From positions 20,204 through 84,203 of the forward strand of contig NZ_JAMTCP010000028.1 of assembly GCF_024171885.1 (NCBI RefSeq): a stretch of DNA of 64,000 nt. The letters are read 5' to 3'. Below, piece by piece: positions 1-8,573 of the stretch. Origin of the DNA: Streptoalloteichus tenebrarius (GTDB lineage Bacteria; Actinomycetota; Actinomycetes; Mycobacteriales; Pseudonocardiaceae). How positions within the stretch are numbered: the first letter of the stretch is position 1; every line of letters starts with the position of its first letter. Below the pieces are notes generated by a model. That model did no database searches, was not told the DNA's origin, and was given only the letters and a program-made list of their open reading frames with translations. Position numbers and translations under genes: made by a program.

Positions 1-106
1 GTCGGCCCCGGGCCACCACCTCGTCCAGGCCGGTCCTGGCGCTGGGCGCCGGTCCGTCCACGACGTCCCGCAACCACGCCACGACCTCGCGATCCTCGTC
101 CCGCAT
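1..106 (-). CDS. N-terminus of the protein encoded after a SigE-type sigma factor (partial)
   Basis: Only the first 35 codons are inside the window; the gene continues past its left edge. The ATG at 106-104 sits 5 bp after the sigma factor stop and follows a GAGGTGAG ribosome site, so the two are probably translationally coupled. The visible residues are acidic and soluble (begins MRDEDREVVAWLRD). In actinomycetes the gene after a SigE-family sigma factor often encodes a membrane-anchored partner or anti-sigma-like protein with a short cytoplasmic N-terminus, which would fit, but no diagnostic motif is visible. Confidence 0.6.
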   Translation of the reverse strand, partial: MRDEDREVVAWLRDVVDGPAPSARTGLDEVVARGR

Positions 107-111
107 CCCGC

Positions 112-630
112 TCACCTCGCCGTCCGCGTCGCCTCGCCGCCGAGGGCGGAGTACGCCTCCCGCAGCGCCGCCAGCCCCCGGGAGGCCTGGCTCTTCACCG
201 TCCCCGTCGAGCAGCCCATCGCCTCCGCGACCTGTTCGATCGACAGGTCCTGGACGAACCGCAGCACCACCACGGCGCGTTGCCGGTCGGGCAGCCGGGC
301 CAACGCGGCCAGCAGCGGTCCCCGGGTCTCCGCGGCGTGGAAGGAGCCGGCCGCCCGCGCGTCGACCCGTTCCGGCGGTTCGGCCACCGCCCGTTCCCTG
401 GCCCGCCGTCGTCGGCGGGTGTTGAGGAACTCGTGGGTGAGGACCTTCCTCAGGTAGGCGTCGACCGTCTCCTCCCGGATGCGCCGCCACCGCGCGTAGA
501 CCTTGACGAACGCGCTCTGCGCCAGCTCCTCGGCCTCGCCCCAGTCGCCGCACAGCGCGAAGGCCGTGCGGCGCGCCGCGTCGAACCGGGCGGTGAAGTA
601 GTCGGCGAACTCCGCGTCGCGTCCGGCCAT
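112..630 (-). CDS. SigE-family RNA polymerase sigma-70 factor (ECF type)
   Basis: A 172-residue alternative sigma factor that would direct RNA polymerase to a small regulon. Region 2 is at about residues 8-75 (CGDWGEAEELAQSAFVKVY, then an Arg-rich stretch). Region 4 is at about 105-160, with a helix-turn-helix around SIEQVAEAMGCSTGTVKSQ. Length and motif order match the actinobacterial SigE group. The ATG is preceded by GGAGGAGC. It is followed, 5 bp after its stop, by its probable partner. The leader carries a perfect 17-bp tandem duplication. The signal it answers to is not visible. Confidence 0.9.
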   Translation of the reverse strand: MAGRDAEFADYFTARFDAARRTAFALCGDWGEAEELAQSAFVKVYARWRRIREETVDAYLRKVLTHEFLNTRRRRRARERAVAEPPERVDARAAGSFHAAETRGPLLAALARLPDRQRAVVVLRFVQDLSIEQVAEAMGCSTGTVKSQASRGLAALREAYSALGGEATRTAR

Positions 631-641
631 CCCGGCTCCTC

Positions 642-675
642 CCTGCCCGACACCGCGGCCTGCCCGACACCGCGG
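642..675. repeat. 17-bp perfect tandem duplication in the sigma-factor leader
   Basis: The 17-mer CCTGCCCGACACCGCGG occurs twice head to tail (642-658 and 659-675), directly upstream of the ribosome site of the sigma factor gene. It could be a doubled regulator site or a recent slippage duplication. Confidence 0.8.
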
Positions 676-817
676 TCGGCCTCTCTACGCGCGGGGCGGG
701 GCCGAGGTTGCATGGGGAGGATCACCGGCGGCGGGAGGTCCTCCGGACGCCCGGGCCGCCGAAAAGGTTGCCGTCACCTGGGGGCATCCTTCTGGCGGCC
801 GTCGAGGTCAAGGGGGT

Positions 818-1759
818 GTGGGTGACACACGACCGCTGTTGACGGGGCTGGTCGTCGGCGCGTTGGTGGCGGGCCTGGCGACGGTCGCGACCAGCCAGGG
901 GGCGGACGCCTCCGGCTCGCTGTCCATCGAGGGACCGGGACCGGACGCGCCGCCGGACCCCGAGGACCTCGCGACCGCGCCCACCCTGGTGGTCGAGCCG
1001 ACCGCGCCGAGCCCCGCGCCTCTTCCGCGGGACGCCGGTTCCGGGGCGTCGGCCGAGCGGGCCCTCGCGGCGGCCAGGGCGGCGGCGCCGGGCACCGCCC
1101 TCGGTGTCGCGGTCTACGACCGGCGGCGGGGCGCGTTCCTGGCCCGGTACGGGGCCGATCGGCGGTTCACCTCGGCGTCGTTGGTCAAGGTGCTGATCGC
1201 TCTGGAGGCGCTCGACCGGCAGCGGGGCGGGCCGAGCGCCGGTCTGGCCGACCAGCTCCACCAGATGCTCGCGCGGAGCGACGACGGGATCGCGAACGTG
1301 CTGTGGCCCCAGCACGGCGGGCCGGAGATCGTGCGACGGGTCGCGGCCAGGGCGGGGATGACGCACACGCGCCCGCCGAAGGACCCCGACCGCTGGGGCG
1401 ACACCGTGGTCACGGCCGGCGACGTGGTCGCGCTCTACCAGTACGTGGTGGACGAGGCCCCGCCGGCGCACCGCGACCTGCTGCTGCGCGCCCTGCGCGC
1501 GGCTCCCCGGCGCGCCGCCGACAACCTGGACCAGCACTTCGGAATTCCCCGGGCGGCGGGTGGGCGGCCCTGGGCGGTCAAGCAGGGCTGGGCCTGCTGC
1601 CTCCCGGACCGCGTGCTGCACACGACCGGGCTGGTCGGGCCGGGCGACCGGCACATCGTGGTCGTGCTCAGCTCGCACCCGGCCAGACGGAGCCAGTCGG
1701 TGGCCGCCGGGTACGTCACCGCGGCCACCGCCGCCCTCACTCCCCTGCTCACGGGCTGA
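818..1759 (+). CDS. Exported serine hydrolase of the class A beta-lactamase/DD-peptidase fold
   Basis: A 313-residue protein. After the GTG start there is a hydrophobic segment (LLTGLVVGALVAGLATVA), then a Pro/Ala-rich linker to about residue 70, consistent with export and anchoring. The catalytic domain begins near residue 75. It has an SxxK motif (SASLVKV) near residue 122, an SDD in the position of the SDN motif, and KQG as the KTG-like box near residue 251. Family knowledge makes it a penicillin-recognising serine hydrolase. The altered SDN and KTG boxes mean beta-lactamase activity should not be assumed. The start is preceded by AAGGGGG. Its end lies 10 bp from the convergent symporter. 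Confidence 0.8.
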   Translation: MGDTRPLLTGLVVGALVAGLATVATSQGADASGSLSIEGPGPDAPPDPEDLATAPTLVVEPTAPSPAPLPRDAGSGASAERALAAARAAAPGTALGVAVYDRRRGAFLARYGADRRFTSASLVKVLIALEALDRQRGGPSAGLADQLHQMLARSDDGIANVLWPQHGGPEIVRRVAARAGMTHTRPPKDPDRWGDTVVTAGDVVALYQYVVDEAPPAHRDLLLRALRAAPRRAADNLDQHFGIPRAAGGRPWAVKQGWACCLPDRVLHTTGLVGPGDRHIVVVLSSHPARRSQSVAAGYVTAATAALTPLLTG

Positions 1760-1769
1760 GGGCGCGCCG

Positions 1770-3377
1770 CTAGTGCGGGACCGCCTTCTCGGCTCCGGCT
1801 CCGGTGAGCGCCCTGACCTCCATCTCGGCGTAGCGGGCCGGGTCCGAGGGGTCCCTGGCGAACACCGTGCCGAGGAAACCGAACAGGAAGGAGAGCGGGA
1901 TGGACACGATCCCCGGGTTGGACAGGGGGAAGAGGTCGAAGTCCGCGCCGGGGAACATCGCCTTGTCGTTGCCGGACACGGCCGGCGAGAACACGATCAG
2001 GAGCACGGTCGTGGCGAGCCCGCCGTAGATGCTCCACAGCGCGCCGGAGGTGTTGAACCGCCGCCAGAACAGCGAGTACAGGATCGTGGGCAGGTTCGCC
2101 GACGCCGCCACCGCGAACGCCAGGGCCACCAGGAAGGCGACGTTCTGGCCGTTGGCCACGATGCCGCCGAGGATGGAGACCAGCCCGATCACCACGGCGG
2201 TCGCCCTGGCGACCCTGACCTCCCGCGCCCGGTCGTCCACCCTGCCGCGCTTGATCACGTTCGCGTAGATGTCGTGGGCGAACGACGCCGACGCGGTGAT
2301 GGTCAGCCCCGCGACCACGGCCAGGATCGTGGCGAAGGCGACCGCGGCGATCAGGCCGAGCAGCAGCGGGCCGCCCAGCTCCGCGGCGAGCAGGGGCGCG
2401 GCGGAGTTGACCCCGCCCGGCGCGTTCCTGATCGTCTCCGGCCCGACCAGGGCGGCGGCCCCGTACCCGAGCACCAGGGTGAACAGGTAGAACAGCCCGA
2501 TCAGCCAGATCGCCCACACCACGGACCGCCGGGCCTCCTTGGCCGTGGGCACGGTGTAGAAGCGCATGAGGATGTGCGGGAGGCCGGCGGTGCCGAGCAC
2601 GAGGGCCAGGGCCAGCGACAGGAAGTCCAGGCGGCTCAGCCCGCTGACGCCGTACTGCTTGCCGGGGTCGAGCAGGGCGGCGCCGTTCGGGCCGCCGCGC
2701 TCGACGGCCGCCCCGAGCAGCCCGGAGAGGTCGAGCCCGAACCGGACGAGCACCCACAGCGTCATGGCGGCGGCCCCGGAGATCAGCAGCACCGCCTTGA
2801 TGATCTGCACCCACGTGGTGCCGCGCATGCCGCCGACCAGCACGTAGAGGATCATCAGCAGGCCGACGACCGCGATCACCACGGCCTGGCCGCCCCTGCT
2901 GGTCACGCCGAGCAGCAACGCGATGAGGCCGCCGGCCCCCGCCATCTGGGCGAGCAGGTAGAAGAACGACACCGCCAGGGTGGACAGGGCCGCCGCCATC
3001 CTGACCGGCCGCTGCCGCATCCGGAAGCTGAGCACGTCGGCCATCGTGTAGCGGCCGGTGTTCCGCAACAGCTCGGCGACCAGCAGCAACGCGACGAGCC
3101 ACGCCACCAGGAAGCCGATGGAGTACAGGAACCCGTCGTAGCCGTTGATGGCGATCGCCCCGGCGATGCCGAGGAACGAGGCCGCGGACAGGTAGTCGCC
3201 GGAGATGGCGACGCCGTTCTGGGGACCGGTGAACGCGTGGCCGGCGGCGTAGTAGTCGGCGGCGGTCCTGGTGTTCCTGCTCGCCCGGAACACGATCACG
3301 AGGGTGATCGCCACGAACAGGGTGAAGATCCCGATGTTGAGGACGGGGTCGCCGCCCGCCTGCGCCAGGGCCGTCAC
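1770..3377 (-). CDS. Sodium/solute symporter, acetate/monocarboxylate type (MctC/ActP-like)
   Basis: A 535-residue integral membrane protein with about 13 hydrophobic segments. SSS-family hallmarks include ISGDYLSAASFLGIAGAIA near residues 55-75 and the GLPHILMRFYTV segment in the middle. It would import short-chain monocarboxylates (acetate, pyruvate, propionate, lactate) with a cation. The GTG start overlaps the stop of the upstream DUF485 gene by 4 bp. That pair matches the actinobacterial mctB-mctC and enterobacterial yjcH-actP arrangement. The exact substrate cannot be read from sequence; the nearby lactate genes favour lactate or pyruvate. Confidence 0.88.
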   Translation of the reverse strand: MTALAQAGGDPVLNIGIFTLFVAITLVIVFRASRNTRTAADYYAAGHAFTGPQNGVAISGDYLSAASFLGIAGAIAINGYDGFLYSIGFLVAWLVALLLVAELLRNTGRYTMADVLSFRMRQRPVRMAAALSTLAVSFFYLLAQMAGAGGLIALLLGVTSRGGQAVVIAVVGLLMILYVLVGGMRGTTWVQIIKAVLLISGAAAMTLWVLVRFGLDLSGLLGAAVERGGPNGAALLDPGKQYGVSGLSRLDFLSLALALVLGTAGLPHILMRFYTVPTAKEARRSVVWAIWLIGLFYLFTLVLGYGAAALVGPETIRNAPGGVNSAAPLLAAELGGPLLLGLIAAVAFATILAVVAGLTITASASFAHDIYANVIKRGRVDDRAREVRVARATAVVIGLVSILGGIVANGQNVAFLVALAFAVAASANLPTILYSLFWRRFNTSGALWSIYGGLATTVLLIVFSPAVSGNDKAMFPGADFDLFPLSNPGIVSIPLSFLFGFLGTVFARDPSDPARYAEMEVRALTGAGAEKAVPH

Positions 3378-3754
3378 GCCGCGCCTCCCTCGGTGGGGCG
3401 CCGCGGGGTCGTGTCCTCCCCGGCGCCCTCGATCCGCTCCCGGATCTCCTCGGCCAGCGGGTCCAGTCTCCTGCCGGCGTGCCGGACGTAGAGCATGGTG
3501 ATCGCGAAGGTGGAGACGAACTGGGCCAGCCCGAGCACCAGGCCGAGGTTGATGTTGCCCACCAGGCGCGTGCTCATGAGCCCGTGCGCGTAGTCGGCCA
3601 GCAGCACGTACAGCAGGTACCAGGCGAGGAAGAGGACGGTCGTCGGGAAGACGAAGCGGCGCAGTCTGCGGCGCAGCTCGCGGAACGGCTCACCCGACTG
3701 GACGGCCAGCCAGGTCTCGGCGTCGGTCGGGCCCCCGGTGGGTCGTTCGGTCAT
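3374..3754 (-). CDS. DUF485 small membrane protein, symporter partner (MctB/YjcH-like)
   Basis: A 126-residue protein with two transmembrane segments (about 45-65 and 80-105) and a charged C-terminus, as in DUF485 proteins cotranscribed with acetate-type symporters. I chose the ATG at 3754 because GGAG lies 5 nt upstream; a GTG two codons earlier is possible. It is translationally coupled to the symporter that follows. Partners of this family are needed for or assist symporter function; the mechanism is not settled. Confidence 0.85.
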   Translation of the reverse strand: MTERPTGGPTDAETWLAVQSGEPFRELRRRLRRFVFPTTVLFLAWYLLYVLLADYAHGLMSTRLVGNINLGLVLGLAQFVSTFAITMLYVRHAGRRLDPLAEEIRERIEGAGEDTTPRRPTEGGAA

Positions 3755-4006
3755 GCTCACTCCGGCCTCCCCAGAGCTGCGCGGCTCGTCGGTCAGGAAG
3801 TCTCGCGAACCGTAGAGAGACGCAGCTCACGCCGTAAGCCTCCGATCGGGGGGCAATTGCCACCCGGGACGGGCGGATCGGCGAGCGGTCGCCCGGGCAC
3901 GACAAACGGACCGTGGCACGGGCTGGGCCGTGCGTCCCGCGCCCCTCACCCGTTCGGCCGCGCGGGCCGCGCGGCGGTCACCACGCCGGGTCGGCCCCGA
4001 CGGACC

Positions 4007-5782
4007 TCATCTCAGCTTCCGGCCCTCGACCAGTCGGGCCCTGTCCTCGGTGAACCGCTGCACGGCGCGGTCGTGGCCGAAGCCGAGGCGGTCCGGCGCG
4101 TGCAGCCGCAGCATCGTGCGGGAGACGTCCGCCGGCACCCGCCGACGCGTGATCTTGCTGACCACCACCATGGTGAGGAACGCCGCCGGCACGGTGACCG
4201 CCGCGGGCTGGGTGAGCAGGGGCCCCGCCCATCCTCCGTCGTTGGCCGCCACCACCGTCGCCACCGTGGAGAACAGCGACAGCCCGCCGCCCACCACCAG
4301 TCCCACCGCCGCGCCGGCCGCCGTCAGCCCACGCCACCAGATCCCCAGCACGAGCAACGGGCAGAAGGTGGAGGCCGCGGTGGCGAAGGCCAGGCCCACG
4401 CTCTGCGACACGTCCAGCGAGCCGGCGATCACCGCGGCGGTCAGCGGCACCAGCCCGGCGATGACGGTGCCGACCCGCACGTCCCGCACGCGCCCCCGCA
4501 GCACGTCGGTCGACAGCACCCCGGCGACGCTCATCACGAGGCCGGCCGAGGTGGACAGGAACGCCGCGAACGCGCCGGCCGCGGTGAGCGCCGCCAGCAG
4601 CCGTCCGCCCCAGTTGCCCAGCACCGCCGACGGCAGAAGGAGCACCGCGGCGTCGGTGGTGCCGGTGACCAGCAGCTTGGGCACGTACAGCCGGGACAGG
4701 GCCCCGATGATCGTCGGGAACAGGTAGAACAGCCCGAGCAGCACCAGCACGAACAGGGTCGTCTGCCGGGCCTGGCGCCCGTCGGGGTTGGTGTAGAACC
4801 GGACCAGCACGTGCGGCAGGCCCATCGTGCCGAGGAACGTCGCGAAGATCAGCGAGTAGGTCCGGAAGAGCGGCCACTCGTCGCCGTAGAGCGGCCGCAG
4901 CCAGCTCGCGTTGTCCGGGGGGGACCCGATCACGACCGGCACGGGCGCGCCCTCGGGGAACCGCAGCCGGGTGCCGGCCGACACCTCCTGGTGGCCGGGC
5001 CCCCAGTAGACGGGGCCGTCCGCGGCGCGGCGGTTGACCTTCCCGTGCGCCTCCAGCAGCACGGGCTCGGCGACCGTGAGCACGACGTTCGTCCGCACGT
5101 CGAGGGTGGTGTCGGCGGTGAAGACCGGCGGCAACGGGTCGCTGAGGGTGGGCTGCTTCGGGGCGCGGTCGCCCGCGAACGCGATGCAGAGGACGAAGGC
5201 GGGCACGCCGATCGCGGTGAGTTTGATCCAGTACTGGACCGCCTGCACCAGGGTGACCGCGCGCATCCCGCCGAACAGCACGTTCATCACGACGAGCCCG
5301 GCGACCAACAACGCCCCGGCCCACGGCGGCAGGTGGGTGACGGTGCTCAGGGTGAGTCCCGCCCCCTGGAGCTGCGGCACCAGGTAGAGCCACCCGATCA
5401 GGACGACGAAGATCGTGGCGAGCCGGCGCAGGCGCAACGATCCGAGCCTGGCCTCGGCGAAGTCCGGCAGCGTGTAGGCGCCGGAGCGGCGCAGCGGCGC
5501 GGCGACGAACAACAGCAACGCCAGGTACCCGGCGGTGAAGCCGACCGGGTACCACAGCGCGTCGGCCCCGTCGCGCATCACCAGCCCGGCCACGCCGAGG
5601 AACGACGCGGCCGACAGGTACTCCCCGGCGATGGCCGCCGCGTTGGTCCTGGCCGAGACCACCCGACCGGCGACCAGGAAGTCGGAGGTCGTGCGCGCCC
5701 GGCGGGACCCCCACACCCCGAGTCCGAAGGTGAGCACCGCGACCACCGCGATGCCGGTCAACGCCCAGACGTCCAGCCCCAT
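4007..5782 (-). CDS. Second sodium/solute symporter with a large extramembrane insertion
   Basis: A 591-residue SSS-family transporter sharing the conserved segments of the first one (IAGEYLSAASFLGVAGLV near residue 50, GLPHVLVRFYTNPDG near residue 325). It is longer because of a polar insertion of roughly 100 residues (about 195-300) between two membrane segments, probably exposed outside. It follows a small two-helix membrane gene by 9 bp and a LytTR regulator beyond that, so it is likely controlled by or linked to that signalling system. Monocarboxylates are the likely substrates; the insertion suggests a binding or gating specialisation. Confidence 0.86.
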   Translation of the reverse strand: MGLDVWALTGIAVVAVLTFGLGVWGSRRARTTSDFLVAGRVVSARTNAAAIAGEYLSAASFLGVAGLVMRDGADALWYPVGFTAGYLALLLFVAAPLRRSGAYTLPDFAEARLGSLRLRRLATIFVVLIGWLYLVPQLQGAGLTLSTVTHLPPWAGALLVAGLVVMNVLFGGMRAVTLVQAVQYWIKLTAIGVPAFVLCIAFAGDRAPKQPTLSDPLPPVFTADTTLDVRTNVVLTVAEPVLLEAHGKVNRRAADGPVYWGPGHQEVSAGTRLRFPEGAPVPVVIGSPPDNASWLRPLYGDEWPLFRTYSLIFATFLGTMGLPHVLVRFYTNPDGRQARQTTLFVLVLLGLFYLFPTIIGALSRLYVPKLLVTGTTDAAVLLLPSAVLGNWGGRLLAALTAAGAFAAFLSTSAGLVMSVAGVLSTDVLRGRVRDVRVGTVIAGLVPLTAAVIAGSLDVSQSVGLAFATAASTFCPLLVLGIWWRGLTAAGAAVGLVVGGGLSLFSTVATVVAANDGGWAGPLLTQPAAVTVPAAFLTMVVVSKITRRRVPADVSRTMLRLHAPDRLGFGHDRAVQRFTEDRARLVEGRKLR

Positions 5783-5791
5783 CGAAGGCTC

Positions 5792-6205
5792 TCAGTTGTC
5801 GAGCATGGTGACGAAGTCGCGCTCGTTGCGTTCGGCGAGCCGGTTGTGCAGGTGGCCGACGCCGACGAGCACGGGGTAGGCCAGCACGCCGAGGATCAGC
5901 CACGGCACCGGGACGCCGAACACGGTGTGGTCGGCGATCTCCGGCACGAGCAGGAAGAGCGCGGGTAACCCGGCCAGCAGCACGACGGTCACCGCGCCCA
6001 GCGTGGCGGCCATCCTGAACTGCGTCCGCACGAGGTCGCGCACCAGCCGCTCGCCCACGGTCGCCTGCTGGCCGACCGGCAGCGGGGGGCGGACGACGCG
6101 GTGGGGCGCGGCGAGGACCACGCGGACCCGACGCCGGCGCTTGGCCGCGAGGGTCCACTCGTCCCGCCGGCCGGGCGGCGGCCCGAGGGCGTCGTGCGGG
6201 CTCAT
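5792..6205 (-). CDS. Small two-helix membrane protein between LytTR regulator and symporter
   Basis: A 137-residue protein with a basic N-terminal 60 residues, two hydrophobic helices (about 68-88 and 96-115) and a short acidic tail. Its ATG overlaps the response regulator stop by 4 bp and it precedes the symporter by 9 bp. It holds the position DUF485 proteins occupy next to related symporters and has a similar layout, so it is probably the functional partner of the second symporter. I could not assign it to DUF485 by motif. Confidence 0.7.
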   Translation of the reverse strand: MSPHDALGPPPGRRDEWTLAAKRRRRVRVVLAAPHRVVRPPLPVGQQATVGERLVRDLVRTQFRMAATLGAVTVVLLAGLPALFLLVPEIADHTVFGVPVPWLILGVLAYPVLVGVGHLHNRLAERNERDFVTMLDN

Positions 6206-7038
6206 CGCGACCCCCAGTTGTTCTTCGGACCCCTGACCAGGCGGTCCTTGAGGTCCCGGGTGTGTCGCCGGCTGACCGGCAACGTCTTGGCCCCCTCACC
6301 GCGCCCCACCACCACCTGGTAGCCGGAGGAGCCCATCTGGAGCTCGCTGATCAGCGGCAGGGACACGAGGTAGGAGCGGTGGATGCGCACGAACCCGGCG
6401 TCGGCCCAGCGTTCCTCCAGTTGGGCCAACGGGATCCGCACGAGGTGGCTGCCGTCGGTGGTCCACAGCCGCGCGTAGTCGCCCTGTGCCTCGACCCACT
6501 GCACGGTCGACCGGGGCACGAGCTTGGTCGTCCCCGCCAGCTCGACCGGGATCACCTCCTCGTCGTGGTGCTCCTCGGCCGCGCCCGAGTGCGCCGAGCG
6601 CACCTTCTGGATCAGCCGGAGGACGCGCTCCACGCGGTCCGCCCTGGGCGGCTTGAGGATGTAGTCGAGGGCGCCCAGCTCGTAGGCCTGCGCGGCCTGT
6701 TCGGGGTGGCCGGTCACGAAGACCAGCGCGGGCGGCTCCCGGAACGCCTCCAGCACCCGGCCCAGCTCCATGCCGGACAGGCCGGGCATGTTGATGTCGG
6801 CGAACACCGCGTCCACCGGGCAGGCGACGCTGCGCACCGGGGGGCGTGAGGAGTCGGGTCCGCCCCGGATCAGGCGGAGCGCCTCGGCGGCGTCGAACGC
6901 GGTGAGCAGTTGCCTGACCCGAGGGTTGTTCCCGAGCAGGTAGGCGATCTCCTCCAGGTTGCGGGGCTCGTCGTCCACCGCCAAGACGACGAGGCCGTCC
7001 GTGCCCGGGTGCGCACTCGTGCTCGTGTGGGTACTCAC
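6202..7038 (-). CDS. LytTR-family response regulator
   Basis: A 278-residue two-component regulator. The receiver domain (about residues 14-135) has the acidic pocket (AVDDE), the phospho-acceptor Asp in FADINMPG, and the conserved Thr and Lys (FVTGH, LKPP). The LytTR DNA-binding domain (about 170-270) contains VEAQGDYARLWT and FVRIHRSYLV. The partner is almost certainly the LytS-type kinase at 8574-9944. In enterobacteria the LytS/LytTR-type systems BtsSR and YpdAB sense pyruvate and control transporters, and here the regulator leads a symporter operon, so a monocarboxylate-uptake switch is a reasonable inference. The start is GTG. Confidence 0.92.
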   Translation of the reverse strand: MSTHTSTSAHPGTDGLVVLAVDDEPRNLEEIAYLLGNNPRVRQLLTAFDAAEALRLIRGGPDSSRPPVRSVACPVDAVFADINMPGLSGMELGRVLEAFREPPALVFVTGHPEQAAQAYELGALDYILKPPRADRVERVLRLIQKVRSAHSGAAEEHHDEEVIPVELAGTTKLVPRSTVQWVEAQGDYARLWTTDGSHLVRIPLAQLEERWADAGFVRIHRSYLVSLPLISELQMGSSGYQVVVGRGEGAKTLPVSRRHTRDLKDRLVRGPKNNWGSR

Positions 7039-7563
7039 TGTGACGCCCTATCCTGCCGATCCGCCTGGCTGGCTGTCCACGGTGACGCGACCGCCCGTCG
7101 GGGTGACGGTGTGGAGCGTTCCGCGCCGCCTCCGCCGGAGCAGGTGATCACTATGGCGCGCGGCCCGTGCCGGGCGGCATGCGGGGCCCACCCCTAGTTG
7201 ATCACGCACTCATTCGGAGCAACGAGCGGGAGACGCGCCGGTCACGCGTCCATTCGGCAGCACCCACCGAAAGAGCGGCTCTCGCGGCGGGTCCGCTGAC
7301 GTCATGGCGCACGGGAAGAGAGGGTCGGCGTCCACGAGCAGCGCCGAACCACCAGTTTTCCCAGGGCCACGGGCAATTGCCCTGCACTGTCCACTATGGA
7401 CAACCAAGGTCGCGCTACGACCAACCGCAGCACGACCAACGGCAGGTTCTGGGATTCCGGCACGACGTCCCAGAACGCATCGTGCGCTCTCGATGGCCTT
7501 GCTGGCGCGGTCATCGCCAGTCCTGTCCCGGGACGCGCACCGCGCGCACCGACCAGAGGGCAT
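7039..7563. other. Gene-free stretch upstream of the LytTR regulator
   Basis: About 525 bp with no convincing gene; the open frames here are short and biased wrongly for this genome. It must hold the promoter for the regulator/symporter operon. Two TGATCA palindromes stand out, one as the 8-bp GTGATCAC at 7144-7151 and one near 7200, about 55 bp apart. They are candidate regulator sites but are short enough to be chance. Confidence 0.5.
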
Positions 7564-7592
7564 GGCTGCCCCGTCACCAGGACGAGGCAGCC
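7564..7592 (-). terminator. Hairpin terminator after the S49 peptidase gene
   Basis: Arms GGCTGCC (7564-7570) and GGCAGCC (7586-7592) enclose a second 4-bp pairing (CGTC/GACG) with a 5-nt loop. It begins about 22 bp past the peptidase stop. There is no strong T run, as is usual in actinomycetes. Confidence 0.6.
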
Positions 7593-7614
7593 ACCCCACC
7601 GCCGAACTACGGCG

Positions 7615-8490
7615 CTACAGACCGAACCGGGACCAGACAGCCCGGTGCTCCAACGCCTCGATCGCGCCGAGCACACCCTCCGCCGGGCCCGCGCCGAACC
7701 GGGCCGCCGCCCCACCCAGACCGAGCCGGGCCAGCAGCGGCCTGCGGGGCTCCGCGACCGCGACCGTGGCGTCCGGCCAGCGCTCGCCCACGACCCCGCG
7801 CATCGTGCCCAGGCCGTCGACCAGGCCGAGGTCCAGCGCCTTCGCCCCGGTCCACACCTCGCCGGAGAACAGGTCCGCCTCCTCGCCGCGCAGCCGGCCG
7901 CCACGGCGCTCGCGCACCCACTCGACGAACTGGGCGTGCAGGTCGGCCTGCATGGCCTTCAGCCAGGCGACGTCCTCGGGCTTCTCCGGCTGGAACGGGT
8001 CGAGCCGCGCCTTGTGCTCGCCGGCCGTGTGCACCCGTCGTTCGACGCCGAACCGCTCCAACAGGCCCGCCAGGCCGAACCCGGCGCTGACCACGCCGAT
8101 CGAGCCGACCAACGAGGTCGGGTGGGCGTAGATCTCGTCGGCCGCGCACGCGAGCCAGTACCCGCCGGAGGCGGCGACGTCCTCGCAGAACGCCAGCACC
8201 GGCACGTTCTTCTTCGCCGCGAGGCCGCGCACCCGGTCGGCGATCAGCGCCGACTGGGTGGGGGCCCCGCCGGGCGAGTTGACCTCCAGCGCGACGGCGA
8301 CCAGCCGGTCGTGGCCGAAGGCCCTGGTCAACGCCGTCTCCACGGCGTGCGTGTTGATCGTGGCCCTGGCCACCGGCGTGGGCGTCGGGGTGATCACGCC
8401 GTGCAGGCGGACCACCGCCACCACCGGGCGTTCCGCCCGCTCGCCGAGCCGACCCGGCAACCGTGAGGCCAACCGCTCCGCGACGTTCAT
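7615..8490 (-). CDS. S49-family serine peptidase (SppA-like)
   Basis: A 291-residue peptidase of the signal-peptide-peptidase A class. Recognisable segments are VALEVNSPGGAPTQS near residue 70, the catalytic-serine region DVAASGGYWLAC near residue 108 and the following TSLVGSIGVV. There is no signal peptide or membrane anchor, so it is a short cytosolic or peripheral form with one catalytic domain. It lies between the LytS-type kinase (stop 83 bp upstream) and the LytTR regulator, on the same strand. Whether it takes part in the signalling or is a bystander is unknown. Confidence 0.87.
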   Translation of the reverse strand: MNVAERLASRLPGRLGERAERPVVAVVRLHGVITPTPTPVARATINTHAVETALTRAFGHDRLVAVALEVNSPGGAPTQSALIADRVRGLAAKKNVPVLAFCEDVAASGGYWLACAADEIYAHPTSLVGSIGVVSAGFGLAGLLERFGVERRVHTAGEHKARLDPFQPEKPEDVAWLKAMQADLHAQFVEWVRERRGGRLRGEEADLFSGEVWTGAKALDLGLVDGLGTMRGVVGERWPDATVAVAEPRRPLLARLGLGGAAARFGAGPAEGVLGAIEALEHRAVWSRFGL

Positions 8491-8573
8491 GTGCCCACAC
8501 TACGGATCAGGCCACGGCCCGCGCCGGCGCCCGGCCCCGGGCTCCTCAGGGGGCGGTCACGACCGGGCGCCGG

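Noticed and set aside
1560..3491. 643-codon plus-strand open frame over the first symporter gene
   Set aside because: It is antisense to a clear SSS transporter, made of Arg/Gly/Gln/His-rich low-complexity sequence typical of GC-rich shadow frames.
3479..5968. 829-codon plus-strand open frame
   Set aside because: Shadow of the DUF485 and second symporter genes; composition is meaningless and there is no family motif.
7210..7599. Possible small minus-strand gene in the gap before the LytTR regulator
   Set aside because: No ribosome site, wrong third-position bias, overlaps the peptidase terminator hairpin.
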